NCBI GenBank assembly: GCA_910587185.1
Contig: CAJULY010000001.1
Span: 124,001-188,000 of the forward strand
Origin: an uncultured Muribaculaceae bacterium
Lineage (GTDB): Bacteria; Bacteroidota; Bacteroidia; Bacteroidales; Muribaculaceae
Reading direction: 5' to 3'
Length of the DNA stretch: 64,000 bases
Each line of letters opens with the position of its first letter. Positions within the stretch are counted from its first letter, which is position 1. A program made the translations under genes and the position numbers. Of this stretch, positions 17,622 to 26,821 are shown piece after piece. A model generated the notes under the pieces. It was not told the DNA's origin. It ran no database searches and saw nothing but the letters and a program-made list of their open reading frames with translations.

Positions 17622-20569
17622 AAAAGCCGTTTCTCAGACAGGTGGCGGAAATCTACGCTTCGCAAGAGGCCGGGTCGCTAAGCGACTATTGCTTCGTATT
17701 TCCAAACAAAAGGAGCGCCACTTTTTTCTCCCACTTCCTCGCCGAGTCACTTGACAAACCTGTGCTCGCACCCGCCACGACCACAATCTCCGAATTCGTG
17801 GCCTCGTTCTCGCCATACGTCGAGGCAAACCGCTATGAACAGCTTTTCACTCTCTTCAACGCCTACAATAGTCAGCCGGGAGTGGAAATAGACTTCGATC
17901 ATTTCCTCTTCTGGGGAGAAATGCTTATCAACGATTTCAATGACGTTGACCGCTATCTTGTCTCTCCGGAGGCCCTTTTCGTTAATGTCAGGAAATTGCG
18001 CGAGATTTCTTCCAATTATCTCACTCCCGAACAGCAGAAAGTAATCGAACGCTTCTGGGGCGACCAGAGTCCCCACAGCTATGTCGAGCATTTCTGGAAT
18101 CATCTTGAATATGGTGACGAGACGAGCGGAAACAAACTTAAATTCATAAAGCTTTGGGAAGTCCTGCTTCCGCTCTATAACGATTTCAACTCAAAGCTCG
18201 CGGAAAGAGGACTTTCAAGCAGCGGCAGGCTTTACCGCAATGCCGTCGAATGTCTGTCGCCGTCGAGCGAAAAGAAACTTCCGTTCCGGAGGTATATCTT
18301 TGTTGGATTCAATGTTCTTTCCACCTCGGAGATTGAAATTTTCTCCCGCCTCCAGCGCCGGGATATGGCGGATTTTTACTGGGATTTCAATTCCCCCGCT
18401 TTTAACATAACGGAAAACAAGGCCCGCAGATTCATATCACGCAACATTAAAGAATTCCCTTCGCGATACCCGCTTGAAGAAGAAACCATCACCGCCTTGC
18501 CAAAGATAAAGATAATCGGCGTTCCCTCCTCGATGGGACAGGTTAAAGAAGCTTCGGTTCAAATATCGGAATGGATCGAAGAGGGTGAAATAAAGGATAC
18601 GGCTAACGCGACAGATACCGCTGTTGTCCTTCCTGATGAATCGCTTTTCATTCCGATGATTCACTCCATGCCTGCAGAGATCACCTCGCTCAACGTAACA
18701 ATGGGATTTCCGATGAGAATGAGTCCAGTAGCCTCTCTTCTGCGTTCGGTAATCAGCCTCCAGCTGCGCATGCGTCTCTACCATGGCAAGCCTTCTTTTT
18801 TCTATGAGGATGTTAAGCCGCTGCTGGCCTCGCCTATCATAAACAAAGCCGACATTGACGGATGTCTCCGACTAGGGGAGGAAATAAGAAACCGACGTCT
18901 GTTTCAGATAACGGCCGAGGAAATAGCAGCAATTGCTCCGGGAATCGCCCCGGTCTTCACTCCTATAGGAAACATGGCGGATTTTTCAGGACTGAGGGCC
19001 TACATAAACCGTGTATGCGACTTCATAAACCGTAACGCGGACGAGAATGACACTCTCGGCCTCCACTTCTCAGAAGCTTACAGAAATGCAACAGAGAAAT
19101 TCTGCAATGCCGCCGTAAGCTTCGGAATCGACATGAACGGATATTCGCTGTTTCAGATGGTTGAACGTGCTGTCAATTCAGATTCCGTGAATTTTGTTGG
19201 AGAACCGCTGGCGGGACTGCAGATGATGGGGGTGCTCGAGACACGCGCGCTCGATTTCCGGAATATCATCATGCTCTCTATGAACGAACGCGTCTTTCCC
19301 CGCAAACATTACACACGTTCATTCATCCCCGACGCTCTCAGACGCGGTTACGGCATGGCCACCCTTGACTTTCAGGAAAGCATATATGCCTATTATTTCT
19401 ACAGGCTCATCTCCCGTGCTTCCAACGTCACCCTGCTCTATGACGCCAGGCGCATAGGTGGCATCAAGTCAAACGAAATGTCACGCTATCTCTCCCAGCT
19501 GCTCTATCTTTTCGGGACCGAAAGGATCAGCCACACCCTCGGCATCTATCGTTCAGCCACCTTCTCGCCCCTACCCGTAAAGATCGAGAAGAACGAAAAA
19601 ATATTGAGTCTGCTCAAGCAATTCACGCCTCAGGGAGGCCGACGGAATCTCTCCGCTTCATCAATCAACACATATATAAATTGTCCCCTCGAGTTTTATC
19701 TCAGATATGTCGAGGGCTACAACTCCGAAGACGAGATCACGGACTATGTTGATTTCTCGACATTCGGAACCATCCTTCACGAAGTCATGCGCTCATTGTA
19801 CCAGTCGATGCAGCCTGTCGGACCGGATGGAAAAAAGAAACCGGTGACAGTCACGCAACAGATGCTTGACCGCACGATCGACGATCCGACCTCCATCAGG
19901 CTCGACCGGCTCATAACCCGGACAGTAAACAGATGTTTCTACCGCTACGGCGAAGAAAGACTTCTTACCCCTCTGGCAGGAGAGACTCTGGTTCTGAGCC
20001 GCATAATCAAGGCCGCAGTGATAGAGATGCTGAAAATCGACCGCAGCTACGCACCTTTCGAATTTGTGGCTGCGGAATACGAAATGCAGGGAGCGCTCAA
20101 AATCAATGAATCGCTTGAGATCAACATAAAGCAGATAGTTGACCGCATTGACATCGTTGACGGCAAAATGCGTTTTATCGACTACAAGACAGGTGATGAC
20201 CGTATCGACACTTCCTCCGTCGAAGATCTTTTTGACCGTAACGTTTCCAGAAGAGCGAAAGCTGTCATGCAGCTTCTGCTTTACTGTCATGTGTTCAACC
20301 GTCTTGAAAAAGATAACCGACCTATAAAGCCGCTCATATATAAAATGCGCACACTGATGACTGAGGGCGTCAAGGAATCCGCTGTCGGTATCCGCGGAGC
20401 ACGCTCCACGATTCAGGATTACCATGACTTCTACGATTCATTCCAATCGGAATTCAACCGCACGATAGAAGAGATTTTCAACCCCGACATTCCTTTTGTG
20501 CAGGCTGAAGATGACCATGCCTGCAAATTCTGTCAGTTCAAACCGATCTGTTCACGCGAAGAGAAATAA
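17618..20569 (+). CDS. AddB-like PD-(D/E)XK nuclease family protein
   Basis: A 983-residue protein resembling the AddB/RexB side of the AddAB recombination nuclease. The N-terminus goes directly into FVFPNKRSATFFSHFLA, and no Walker A (GxxGxGK) is visible, so any helicase domain is probably inactive. The C-terminal nuclease has SASSINTYINCPLEFYLRYV, then IVDRIDIVDGKMRFIDYKTG with the catalytic Asp and Lys, then CKFCQFKPIC. The single upstream Cys plus this Cys triplet fits the AddB-type 4Fe-4S staple. No addA gene is in the window. It overlaps the delta' gene by four bases and is followed one base later by hemW. Confidence 0.85.
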   Translation: MKKPFLRQVAEIYASQEAGSLSDYCFVFPNKRSATFFSHFLAESLDKPVLAPATTTISEFVASFSPYVEANRYEQLFTLFNAYNSQPGVEIDFDHFLFWGEMLINDFNDVDRYLVSPEALFVNVRKLREISSNYLTPEQQKVIERFWGDQSPHSYVEHFWNHLEYGDETSGNKLKFIKLWEVLLPLYNDFNSKLAERGLSSSGRLYRNAVECLSPSSEKKLPFRRYIFVGFNVLSTSEIEIFSRLQRRDMADFYWDFNSPAFNITENKARRFISRNIKEFPSRYPLEEETITALPKIKIIGVPSSMGQVKEASVQISEWIEEGEIKDTANATDTAVVLPDESLFIPMIHSMPAEITSLNVTMGFPMRMSPVASLLRSVISLQLRMRLYHGKPSFFYEDVKPLLASPIINKADIDGCLRLGEEIRNRRLFQITAEEIAAIAPGIAPVFTPIGNMADFSGLRAYINRVCDFINRNADENDTLGLHFSEAYRNATEKFCNAAVSFGIDMNGYSLFQMVERAVNSDSVNFVGEPLAGLQMMGVLETRALDFRNIIMLSMNERVFPRKHYTRSFIPDALRRGYGMATLDFQESIYAYYFYRLISRASNVTLLYDARRIGGIKSNEMSRYLSQLLYLFGTERISHTLGIYRSATFSPLPVKIEKNEKILSLLKQFTPQGGRRNLSASSINTYINCPLEFYLRYVEGYNSEDEITDYVDFSTFGTILHEVMRSLYQSMQPVGPDGKKKPVTVTQQMLDRTIDDPTSIRLDRLITRTVNRCFYRYGEERLLTPLAGETLVLSRIIKAAVIEMLKIDRSYAPFEFVAAEYEMQGALKINESLEINIKQIVDRIDIVDGKMRFIDYKTGDDRIDTSSVEDLFDRNVSRRAKAVMQLLLYCHVFNRLEKDNRPIKPLIYKMRTLMTEGVKESAVGIRGARSTIQDYHDFYDSFQSEFNRTIEEIFNPDIPFVQAEDDHACKFCQFKPICSREEK

Positions 20570-20570
20570 A

Positions 20571-21671
20571 ATGGCAGGTATTTACATCCATATCCCTTTC
20601 TGTCATTCGAAATGCGCCTACTGCGATTTTTTCTCGCGACCGATCAATCGCGATATAGATGGATATATCGAAACATTACACAAGGAATATGAAAGGAGAA
20701 AATATGAACTTGCTGAGCCTGTAACCACCGTCTATCTTGGAGGAGGTACCCCGTCGTCTGTTGGCGTCGGGAATCTCGAGAAACTGATAAAGTGGCTGCC
20801 GCTCGACAATGTGACAGAATTCACAATCGAGGTCAATCCGGAAGATATAGACCCTCCGACAGCTCGCTTCCTTGCAGAATCTCCTGTCAATCGCGTCAGC
20901 ATGGGCGTGCAGTCGCTCGATGACGAAGAGCTCCGGTTCATCGGACGCCGTCATTCCGCATCACAGGCTCTCGATGCCTACAGGACACTACGCGAGAACG
21001 GTATTGACAATATTTCCCTTGATCTGATTTTCGGACTCCCCGGCCAGTCAGTCGGATCATGGGAAAAAACTCTTGAAAGAACTCTGGCACTCGCTCCTGA
21101 CCATCTGTCGGGCTATTCGCTTATGCTTGAAGAGGGAACCCGACTTCGGGCCATGAGAGACAGCGGCAAATTCAAGGAAGCTGACGATGAGACAATCGAA
21201 CGCATGTATATGCTTCTTTGCGAAAAGACGGCCAAGGCAGGTTTCTCCCATTATGAGATTTCAAATTTCGCCCGCGAAAGCCGTCAGTCACTCCACAACT
21301 CTTCCTACTGGAATCTAACCCCTTATCTCGGACTCGGGACCGGTGCCCACAGTTATGACGGTTTCGTCCGTCGGTACAATCCGTGGAACATAAAGAAATA
21401 CATCGAAACAGGCGGAGAGATAGAAGAAACCGACGAAGAAGACTTCGCAGGCAAAGTAAACGACTACCTACTCATCCGCCTGCGAACCGCCGAAGGTCTT
21501 TCGTTAAATGAAACAGAAGCTCTTTTCGGAGCCGGAACCGCCGACACTGTCCGACGCCAGGCTCGGAAATCGATAATGGCCGGCAGTCTCATATACGAAA
21601 AAGAGAGACTGATAATACCTCCTGAAAAATGGCTCATATCCGATTCCGTAATCTCCGACCTGATGCTCTGA
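20571..21671 (+). CDS. hemW: Radical SAM heme chaperone HemW-like protein
   Basis: A 366-residue radical SAM protein of the HemW (formerly HemN-like) family. The CxxxCxxC cluster ligands are C11, C15 and C18 (IPFCHSKCAYC). Next come the GGGTPSS SAM motif, EVNPEDIDPPTARFL, NRVSMGVQSLDDEELRFIGRRHS and SLDLIFGLPGQ. The C-terminal HemW domain includes HYEISNFA and the GLGTGAHSY segment. ATG 20571 is chosen because it sits one base after the upstream stop and directly precedes the conserved AGIYIHIPFC; an earlier in-frame start would overlap the nuclease gene by about 75 bases. Confidence 0.92.
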   Translation: MAGIYIHIPFCHSKCAYCDFFSRPINRDIDGYIETLHKEYERRKYELAEPVTTVYLGGGTPSSVGVGNLEKLIKWLPLDNVTEFTIEVNPEDIDPPTARFLAESPVNRVSMGVQSLDDEELRFIGRRHSASQALDAYRTLRENGIDNISLDLIFGLPGQSVGSWEKTLERTLALAPDHLSGYSLMLEEGTRLRAMRDSGKFKEADDETIERMYMLLCEKTAKAGFSHYEISNFARESRQSLHNSSYWNLTPYLGLGTGAHSYDGFVRRYNPWNIKKYIETGGEIEETDEEDFAGKVNDYLLIRLRTAEGLSLNETEALFGAGTADTVRRQARKSIMAGSLIYEKERLIIPPEKWLISDSVISDLML

Positions 21672-21680
21672 CGTTCAGTT

Positions 21681-22154
21681 TCAGTCGTGATGATACGGTT
21701 CTCCTCGAAGAATAGTCATTGCGCGATAAATCTGTTCAACAAAGAAAAGCCTGACCATTTCATGAGAGAATGTCATTTTTGACAGCGACAGCTTGGCATC
21801 CGCCCTGTTATATACATCTTGTGAGAAACCGTAAGGACCGCCGATAATGAAAACCAGACGTTTCAATCCCGCGTTCATCTGGCGGTCTATAGATTGGGCA
21901 AACTCTCTCGATGTCATCTGAGTTCCGCGTTCATCGAGAAGAATCACTCTGTCGGAATCCTGAAGAGCGCCCAGAATCATGGCTCCCTCCTTTTCCTTCT
22001 GTTGTGTCTCGGAAAGCCTTGATGTAGTTTTCAAGTCAGGGAGTGTCACAAAATCAAAACTGATATAGTGAGAAATACGCGACATGTATTTCTCTATTCC
22101 GTCAACAAGATTTCTGTCGCGGGTCTTTCCTATACAAATCAAAGTAATTTTCAT
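21681..22154 (-). CDS. rlmH: 23S rRNA (pseudouridine1915-N3)-methyltransferase
   Basis: SPOUT methyltransferase of 157 residues that modifies helix 69 of 23S rRNA. It starts MKITLICIGKTRD and contains LLDERGTQMTSREFA, FIIGGPYGFS and the C-terminal LSKMTFSHEMVRLFFVEQIYRA followed by GEPYHHD, all diagnostic. The frame stays open further upstream, but that extension runs through the promoter and into nadC, so ATG 22154 is used. It converges with hemW over a 9-base gap and diverges from nadC. Confidence 0.96.
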   Translation of the reverse strand: MKITLICIGKTRDRNLVDGIEKYMSRISHYISFDFVTLPDLKTTSRLSETQQKEKEGAMILGALQDSDRVILLDERGTQMTSREFAQSIDRQMNAGLKRLVFIIGGPYGFSQDVYNRADAKLSLSKMTFSHEMVRLFFVEQIYRAMTILRGEPYHHD

Positions 22155-22174
22155 CAGGCATCCTATTTGAGCGA

Positions 22175-22182
22175 CAAAATTA
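22175..22182 (-). promoter_or_regulatory. -7 box of rlmH
   Basis: TAATTTTG read on the minus strand, 20 bases before the rlmH ATG. It is back to back with the nadC promoter. Confidence 0.65.
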
Positions 22183-22214
22183 ATTATTTTAACCGAGATT
22201 TGACCGTTATTTGT

Positions 22215-22222
22215 TAACTTTG
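22215..22222 (+). promoter_or_regulatory. -7 box of nadC
   Basis: TAACTTTG, 25 bases before the nadC ATG. No well-spaced -33 TTTG is visible. Confidence 0.65.
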
Positions 22223-22247
22223 CATCAAAATATAACCAATTGTCACA

Positions 22248-23093
22248 ATGAAAACAAAAGACGAACTTATAGATGATCTGCTGACACTTGCATTTGCTGA
22301 AGATGTCGGCGACGGAGACCATACCACCCTTTCTACCATTCCCGCCGAAGAAAAAGGGCGTCAGCAGCTGATTGTAAAGGAAGAAGGCATTCTTGCCGGT
22401 GTTGACATAGCGAGGAAAGTCTTTGAAAAATTCGATCCGTCTCTTAAAATGACCGTTATGATCGAGGATGGCGCACACGTCAAACCGGGCGACATAGCTT
22501 TCGTCGTTGAAGGGTCCGTGAGATCATTGCTCCAGACCGAGCGCGTGATGCTTAACATCATGCAGCGCATGAGCGGTATCGCAACAACTACAGCCCGCTA
22601 TCAGAAAGAACTCGAAGGACTGAAGACCAAGGTTCTCGACACTCGCAAAACCACTCCCGGCATGCGTCTGCTCGAAAAAGAAGCCGTCAAAATCGGTGGT
22701 GGAGAGAATCACCGGATCGGTCTTTTCGATATGATTCTGATCAAGGACAACCATGTCGATTTCGCAGGAGGGATAGACAAAGCCGTCGCAGCCGCCAAAG
22801 ACTACTGCAAAGCCAAGGGCAAAGACCTGAAGATAGAAGTGGAAGTCCGTGACACGGATGAAATCAAGCAGGCTCTTGCAGCAGGCGTTGACCGCATAAT
22901 GCTTGACAATTTCACACCCGAACGCACCCGTGAAGCCGTAGAACTCATCGACGGACAGTGTGAGATCGAATCGTCGGGAGGCATCACCCTCGACACACTC
23001 CGTCAATATGGCGAATGCGGCGTGGATTTCATCTCTGTCGGCGCACTCACCCACTCCGTGAAAGGACTCGACATGAGTTTCAAGGCCTGCTGA
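22248..23093 (+). CDS. nadC: Nicotinate-nucleotide diphosphorylase (carboxylating), quinolinate phosphoribosyltransferase
   Basis: Converts quinolinate and PRPP to nicotinate mononucleotide in de novo NAD synthesis. It has 281 residues, the normal length. Diagnostic segments are AFAEDVGDGDHTT near the N-terminus, ERVMLNIMQRMSGIAT, LDTRKTTPGMRLLEKEAVKIGGGENHR, DMILIKDNHVDF and the C-terminal IESSGGITLDTLRQY plus VDFISVGALTHSVKGLDMS. nadA and nadB are not adjacent. It is monocistronic and converges with a HAD phosphatase gene after 23 bases. Confidence 0.96.
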   Translation: MKTKDELIDDLLTLAFAEDVGDGDHTTLSTIPAEEKGRQQLIVKEEGILAGVDIARKVFEKFDPSLKMTVMIEDGAHVKPGDIAFVVEGSVRSLLQTERVMLNIMQRMSGIATTTARYQKELEGLKTKVLDTRKTTPGMRLLEKEAVKIGGGENHRIGLFDMILIKDNHVDFAGGIDKAVAAAKDYCKAKGKDLKIEVEVRDTDEIKQALAAGVDRIMLDNFTPERTREAVELIDGQCEIESSGGITLDTLRQYGECGVDFISVGALTHSVKGLDMSFKAC

Positions 23094-23116
23094 GGCGGCT
23101 TGAAACTGCACTCGGG

Positions 23117-23764
23117 CTACTGATTTCTTGAATCCATCACGCGCATCATGTCTTTGACGCTGAATTCAGTGAATCCGTCAATGACATGATCCGCGAGCGG
23201 TTCAACCGCGCTGCGCGGATTGGTTGTCGCAAGCCCTATCACGGTGGCTCCGGCAGCTCTGCCGGCTTTCAGACCCTGTATGGAATCTTCGAAGACAAAA
23301 CAGTTTTTCGGATCGCATCCCAGAGCTTCGGCTGCAAGAAGATATCCCTGCGGATCAGGCTTCGAAAGCGTTACCTTGGAAGAATCTATGACGACCTCGA
23401 AATGATCGCGGAATGAAGGATGTTCCTTAAAGAGAAAATTCATCTTGCGGTTGTCGCTGCTCGTTACTATAGCTGCGGGGATTCCGTTTGCGGCCAGATC
23501 CGTCAGGAAGCATTCAACCCCCGGAAACAGAGGATAGGTCATCGTATCCTGAAATTCGCGTATCCTTCTGAGAATATCGGCTCTCACCTCGGGATCGGGA
23601 AAATCCTTCATGATCTCCTCAAGGGTGGTCCCTTTTATATGCAGTGCGTAATTGTCTATGCCGGTCGGATAGATCCGTGAAATCTCGTCCCAGAACTCAG
23701 TATATTTGCCTTCGGTGTCAATCAAGACGCCGTCAAGGTCAAAAAGGGCTCCGAATCTTGTCAT
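23117..23764 (-). CDS. HAD-superfamily phosphatase (beta-phosphoglucomutase-like)
   Basis: A 215-residue HAD hydrolase. The nucleophile motif is FDLDGVLIDTE, with D9 and D11. A helical cap (KYTEFW...IKGTTLEEIM) follows, then motif II VTSSDNRK, motif III Lys in SKPDPQGYLLAAEALG and motif IV VFEDSIQGLKAGRAAG. This layout is that of sugar-phosphate phosphatases and phosphoglucomutases; the substrate cannot be named. ATG 23764 is preferred because an upstream in-frame start adds only a non-conserved stretch. Confidence 0.9.
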   Translation of the reverse strand: MTRFGALFDLDGVLIDTEGKYTEFWDEISRIYPTGIDNYALHIKGTTLEEIMKDFPDPEVRADILRRIREFQDTMTYPLFPGVECFLTDLAANGIPAAIVTSSDNRKMNFLFKEHPSFRDHFEVVIDSSKVTLSKPDPQGYLLAAEALGCDPKNCFVFEDSIQGLKAGRAAGATVIGLATTNPRSAVEPLADHVIDGFTEFSVKDMMRVMDSRNQ

Positions 23765-23790
23765 TTTTTCTGTTTTTTTGATTATTCGCG

Positions 23791-23798
23791 CAAAAATA
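23791..23798 (-). promoter_or_regulatory. -7 box of the HAD phosphatase gene
   Basis: TATTTTTG on the minus strand, 26 bases before the start codon. Confidence 0.6.
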
Positions 23799-23861
23799 AC
23801 AAACAAAAGCGAATAAAACAGAATTTTCAGATGTTAAATATTTATATGCCTATACCCGACA

Positions 23862-25265
23862 ATGAGCAATAATGTAAAAACATCGCCAATGGAATTAGGG
23901 AGTATGCCGATAGGCAAACTTCTGGTTCAATACTCCGTTCCGGCCATCATAGCGAGCCTGGCCACTTCCCTTTATAACATCATAGACAGTATATTTATCG
24001 GCCGTGGAGTGGGAGCGATGGCCATAGCGGGTCTGGCTATTACGTTTCCGCTCATGAATCTCGTGGCCGCTTTCGTCATGCTCGTGGCTGTCGGCGGTGC
24101 GACCATCTCCTCAATTTTTCTCGGTCAGGGCAACATCAGGCGCGCTACTGATACAGTCAACAACGTTTTTCTGCTCTGCATGGTCCATGCCGTCATTTTC
24201 GGTGGAGGCTCACTGCTGTTTCTTGACGAGATTCTGATTTTTTTCGGTGCGACTGCCGAAACTCTCCCTTATGCCCATGAATTCATGGAAGTGATTCTCT
24301 ACGGGACCCCTGTCTCATTCATCCTGATAGGACTCAACAACGTCATGCGAGCTACGGGCTATCCGACCAAAGCCATGATAACGGCTCTCATTTCTGTGGT
24401 TGTCAACATTGTTCTGTGTCCCATTTTCATTTTCACTTTCGATTGGGGCATAAAAGGCGCTGCTCTGGCAACCATCTGCGGACAGTCCGTTGGAGCACTA
24501 TGGGTTCTCGCCCATTTTCTCTCGCCCAAAAGTTTCGTTCGGCTCAGGATACGCGATTCCTGGTTCAACAAAGCCATTATCAACCGAATCTATGCCATAG
24601 GCCTCTCGCCCTTTCTCATGAATGTCTGCGCGTGTGTTGTAGTAGTCTTCATCAATAAAGCCCTTCTCGATTACGGTGGAACCCTCGGCAACATGGCAAT
24701 CGGAGCATTCGGCATTCTGAACCGAGCCACAATGTTCTTCGTCATGATAGTCTTCGGTGTTACCCAGGGAATGCAGCCGATACTCGGATTCAATTACGGC
24801 GCATGCCAGTGGCAGCGCGTGCGCAACACACTCAATACGGGTATATGGATAGGGCTTGCCATAACGACCGTCGGATGGATAATAACTGAATTTTTCCCCG
24901 ACAGCATCAGCCGTCTCTTCACTGTCGATCCGACACTAATTGACATGGCCAACCGTGGCGCGAGAATATATTTCATAGTCTATCCCCTCGTCGGCTGTCA
25001 GATAATCATCCAGAATTATTTCCAGTCTGTCGGCAAACCGAAAATATCCATCTTTCTCTCGCTGACGCGTCAGCTCATATTCCTTCTGCCGTTCCTGTTC
25101 ATTCTGCCACGCCACTGGGGCATCGACGGTGTTTGGGCAAGTATGTCGGCATCCGACGCAATGGCTTTTGTCACTGCGATAATTACTCTTATAATAATGA
25201 ACCGGCGTCAGAAACGTCAACTCGAACAACAGACCTCGCCGGCTGAAATATCCGATCAAAAATGA
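23862..25265 (+). CDS. MATE-family multidrug efflux transporter (MepA-like)
   Basis: A 467-residue inner-membrane antiporter with twelve hydrophobic segments. The N-terminus GSMPIGKLLVQYSVPAIIAS followed by LYNIIDSIFIGRGVG is typical of the MepA/NorM-like MATE branch. The second half repeats the pattern with FGVTQGMQPILGFNYGA, in which the QPI-x-x-FNYG motif marks the C-terminal lobe. It probably exports cationic drugs or metabolites using Na+ or H+. Its stop overlaps the next start by four bases (ATGA). A second MATE gene of a different branch is at 42.1 kb. Confidence 0.93.
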   Translation: MSNNVKTSPMELGSMPIGKLLVQYSVPAIIASLATSLYNIIDSIFIGRGVGAMAIAGLAITFPLMNLVAAFVMLVAVGGATISSIFLGQGNIRRATDTVNNVFLLCMVHAVIFGGGSLLFLDEILIFFGATAETLPYAHEFMEVILYGTPVSFILIGLNNVMRATGYPTKAMITALISVVVNIVLCPIFIFTFDWGIKGAALATICGQSVGALWVLAHFLSPKSFVRLRIRDSWFNKAIINRIYAIGLSPFLMNVCACVVVVFINKALLDYGGTLGNMAIGAFGILNRATMFFVMIVFGVTQGMQPILGFNYGACQWQRVRNTLNTGIWIGLAITTVGWIITEFFPDSISRLFTVDPTLIDMANRGARIYFIVYPLVGCQIIIQNYFQSVGKPKISIFLSLTRQLIFLLPFLFILPRHWGIDGVWASMSASDAMAFVTAIITLIIMNRRQKRQLEQQTSPAEISDQK

Positions 25266-26821
25266 TACATGACCTTGATTTGCGCCTTGATCCGGCCACT
25301 GCCTATACTCCTGACAAACTCAAGTCTGCGGTCAGCAGACGTCTTGGCATAGATCCTGCCGGAATATCCGATGTCATCATCAGAAAGCGTTCAATCGACG
25401 CGCGCCAGCGCAATGTCGTGGTGCAGCTTTCCGTAAGAGTCTATATCGGCGAAAAAGCTCCCGCCGTCCAATATACGCCGATAGATTATCCCGTCCTCCC
25501 ATCCGATGCGCCCTCAGCCATAATTGTCGGCGCAGGCCCGGCGGGACTGTTCGCCGCGCTCGAACTGATCGAATGTGGCGTAAGGCCATTGGTGCTTGAG
25601 CGCGGAAAAGATGTCGATTCCCGAAGGAAAGATCTCGCCCGGATTGCCCGCGAAGGAACGGTTGACGTTGATTCCAATTATTGTTTCGGCGAAGGGGGTG
25701 CAGGCGCCTATTCCGACGGCAAGCTATATACCCGCAGCAAAAAACGAGGTTCCGTGGATAAGGTGCTGAGGATTTTCCATCAACACGGAGCTCAGGATAC
25801 CATACTCATAGACGCCCATCCTCATATCGGCTCCGACCGGTTGCCCTCAGTAATAAAAGCCATGCGTGAAACCATTCAGCGTTGCGGCGGAGAGATCCGC
25901 TTCAACACCCGGGTGGTCTCTCTTCTGACCGACGGAAAAAAAGTGGAGGGTGTGGTCACGGCCGACGGCAGTTCGTTTCGCGGACCGGTCATCCTCGCTA
26001 CGGGACATTCCGCCCGCGATGTCTATCACCTGCTCGATCAGGCAGGGCTGAAACTCGAAGCCAAAGGAATAGCCGTCGGCGTGCGCCTCGAGCATCCTCA
26101 GAAAACAATCGACTGCATACGTTATCATTCCCGCGACGGACGCGGACGATTCCTTCCGCCGGCGGAATACACTATGCTAACCCGTGTCAACGGCCGGGCG
26201 GTCTATTCTTTCTGCATGTGTCCCGGCGGAGTGATTGTTCCGGCTGCTTCAGCTCCGGGCGAGATGGTTGTCAACGGCATGTCGTCGTCTGGACGTCTGG
26301 GGCGGTGGGCCAATTCGGGAATGGTTGTGGAAGTTCTGCCGGAGGATGTTGAAGGAGAATCCCCTCTCAGAATGATGCGATTCCAGCAGGAAATCGAGCG
26401 GCGCTTCTATAAGGATGCCGGAGGCAGTCAGAACGCTCCGGCCCAACGCATGACCGATTTTGTCAACGGACGTGATTCGGATTCTCTTACGGCGACCACA
26501 TACGCCCCGGGAATCCATCCGGCAAGAATAGACCGTCTGCTTCCCGAAGGAATTTCATCGCGTCTGCAGGAAGCTTTCGTTGAATTCGGACGGAAAAACC
26601 GCGGTTTCCTTACGCCTGAGGCAACACTTATAGGCGACGAGACGCGTACTTCATCGCCGGTCAGGATTCCGCGCGACGGAGAGACACTCACTCATGTGGA
26701 ATTCAAGGGGCTTTACCCGTGTGGGGAAGGTGCCGGATATGCCGGAGGCATAGTGTCAGCGGCTATGGACGGTATTTCCTGCGCCCGCTCACTGGCGGCG
26801 GCATTGCTGACCGGCGTCTGA
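25262..26821 (+). CDS. COG2509-type FAD-dependent dehydrogenase, uncharacterised
   Basis: A 519-residue flavoprotein. The first 80 or so residues form a small alpha/beta domain, with KRSIDARQRNVVVQLSVRV, found in front of the FAD domain in this family. The dinucleotide-binding motif IIVGAGPAGLFAALEL is near residue 90, then NYCFGEGGAGAYSDGKLYTR, a central VILATGHSARDVY, YSFCMCPGGVIVPA, and the C-terminal FAD segment YPCGEGAGYAGGIVSAAMDG. The substrate is unknown. Its last 33 bases overlap the 3' end of znuC on the other strand. Confidence 0.88.
   Translation: MIHDLDLRLDPATAYTPDKLKSAVSRRLGIDPAGISDVIIRKRSIDARQRNVVVQLSVRVYIGEKAPAVQYTPIDYPVLPSDAPSAIIVGAGPAGLFAALELIECGVRPLVLERGKDVDSRRKDLARIAREGTVDVDSNYCFGEGGAGAYSDGKLYTRSKKRGSVDKVLRIFHQHGAQDTILIDAHPHIGSDRLPSVIKAMRETIQRCGGEIRFNTRVVSLLTDGKKVEGVVTADGSSFRGPVILATGHSARDVYHLLDQAGLKLEAKGIAVGVRLEHPQKTIDCIRYHSRDGRGRFLPPAEYTMLTRVNGRAVYSFCMCPGGVIVPAASAPGEMVVNGMSSSGRLGRWANSGMVVEVLPEDVEGESPLRMMRFQQEIERRFYKDAGGSQNAPAQRMTDFVNGRDSDSLTATTYAPGIHPARIDRLLPEGISSRLQEAFVEFGRKNRGFLTPEATLIGDETRTSSPVRIPRDGETLTHVEFKGLYPCGEGAGYAGGIVSAAMDGISCARSLAAALLTGV

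Noticed and set aside
22155..22478. N-terminal extension of rlmH
   Set aside because: It would run through both divergent promoters and into nadC; the conserved protein begins at ATG 22154.
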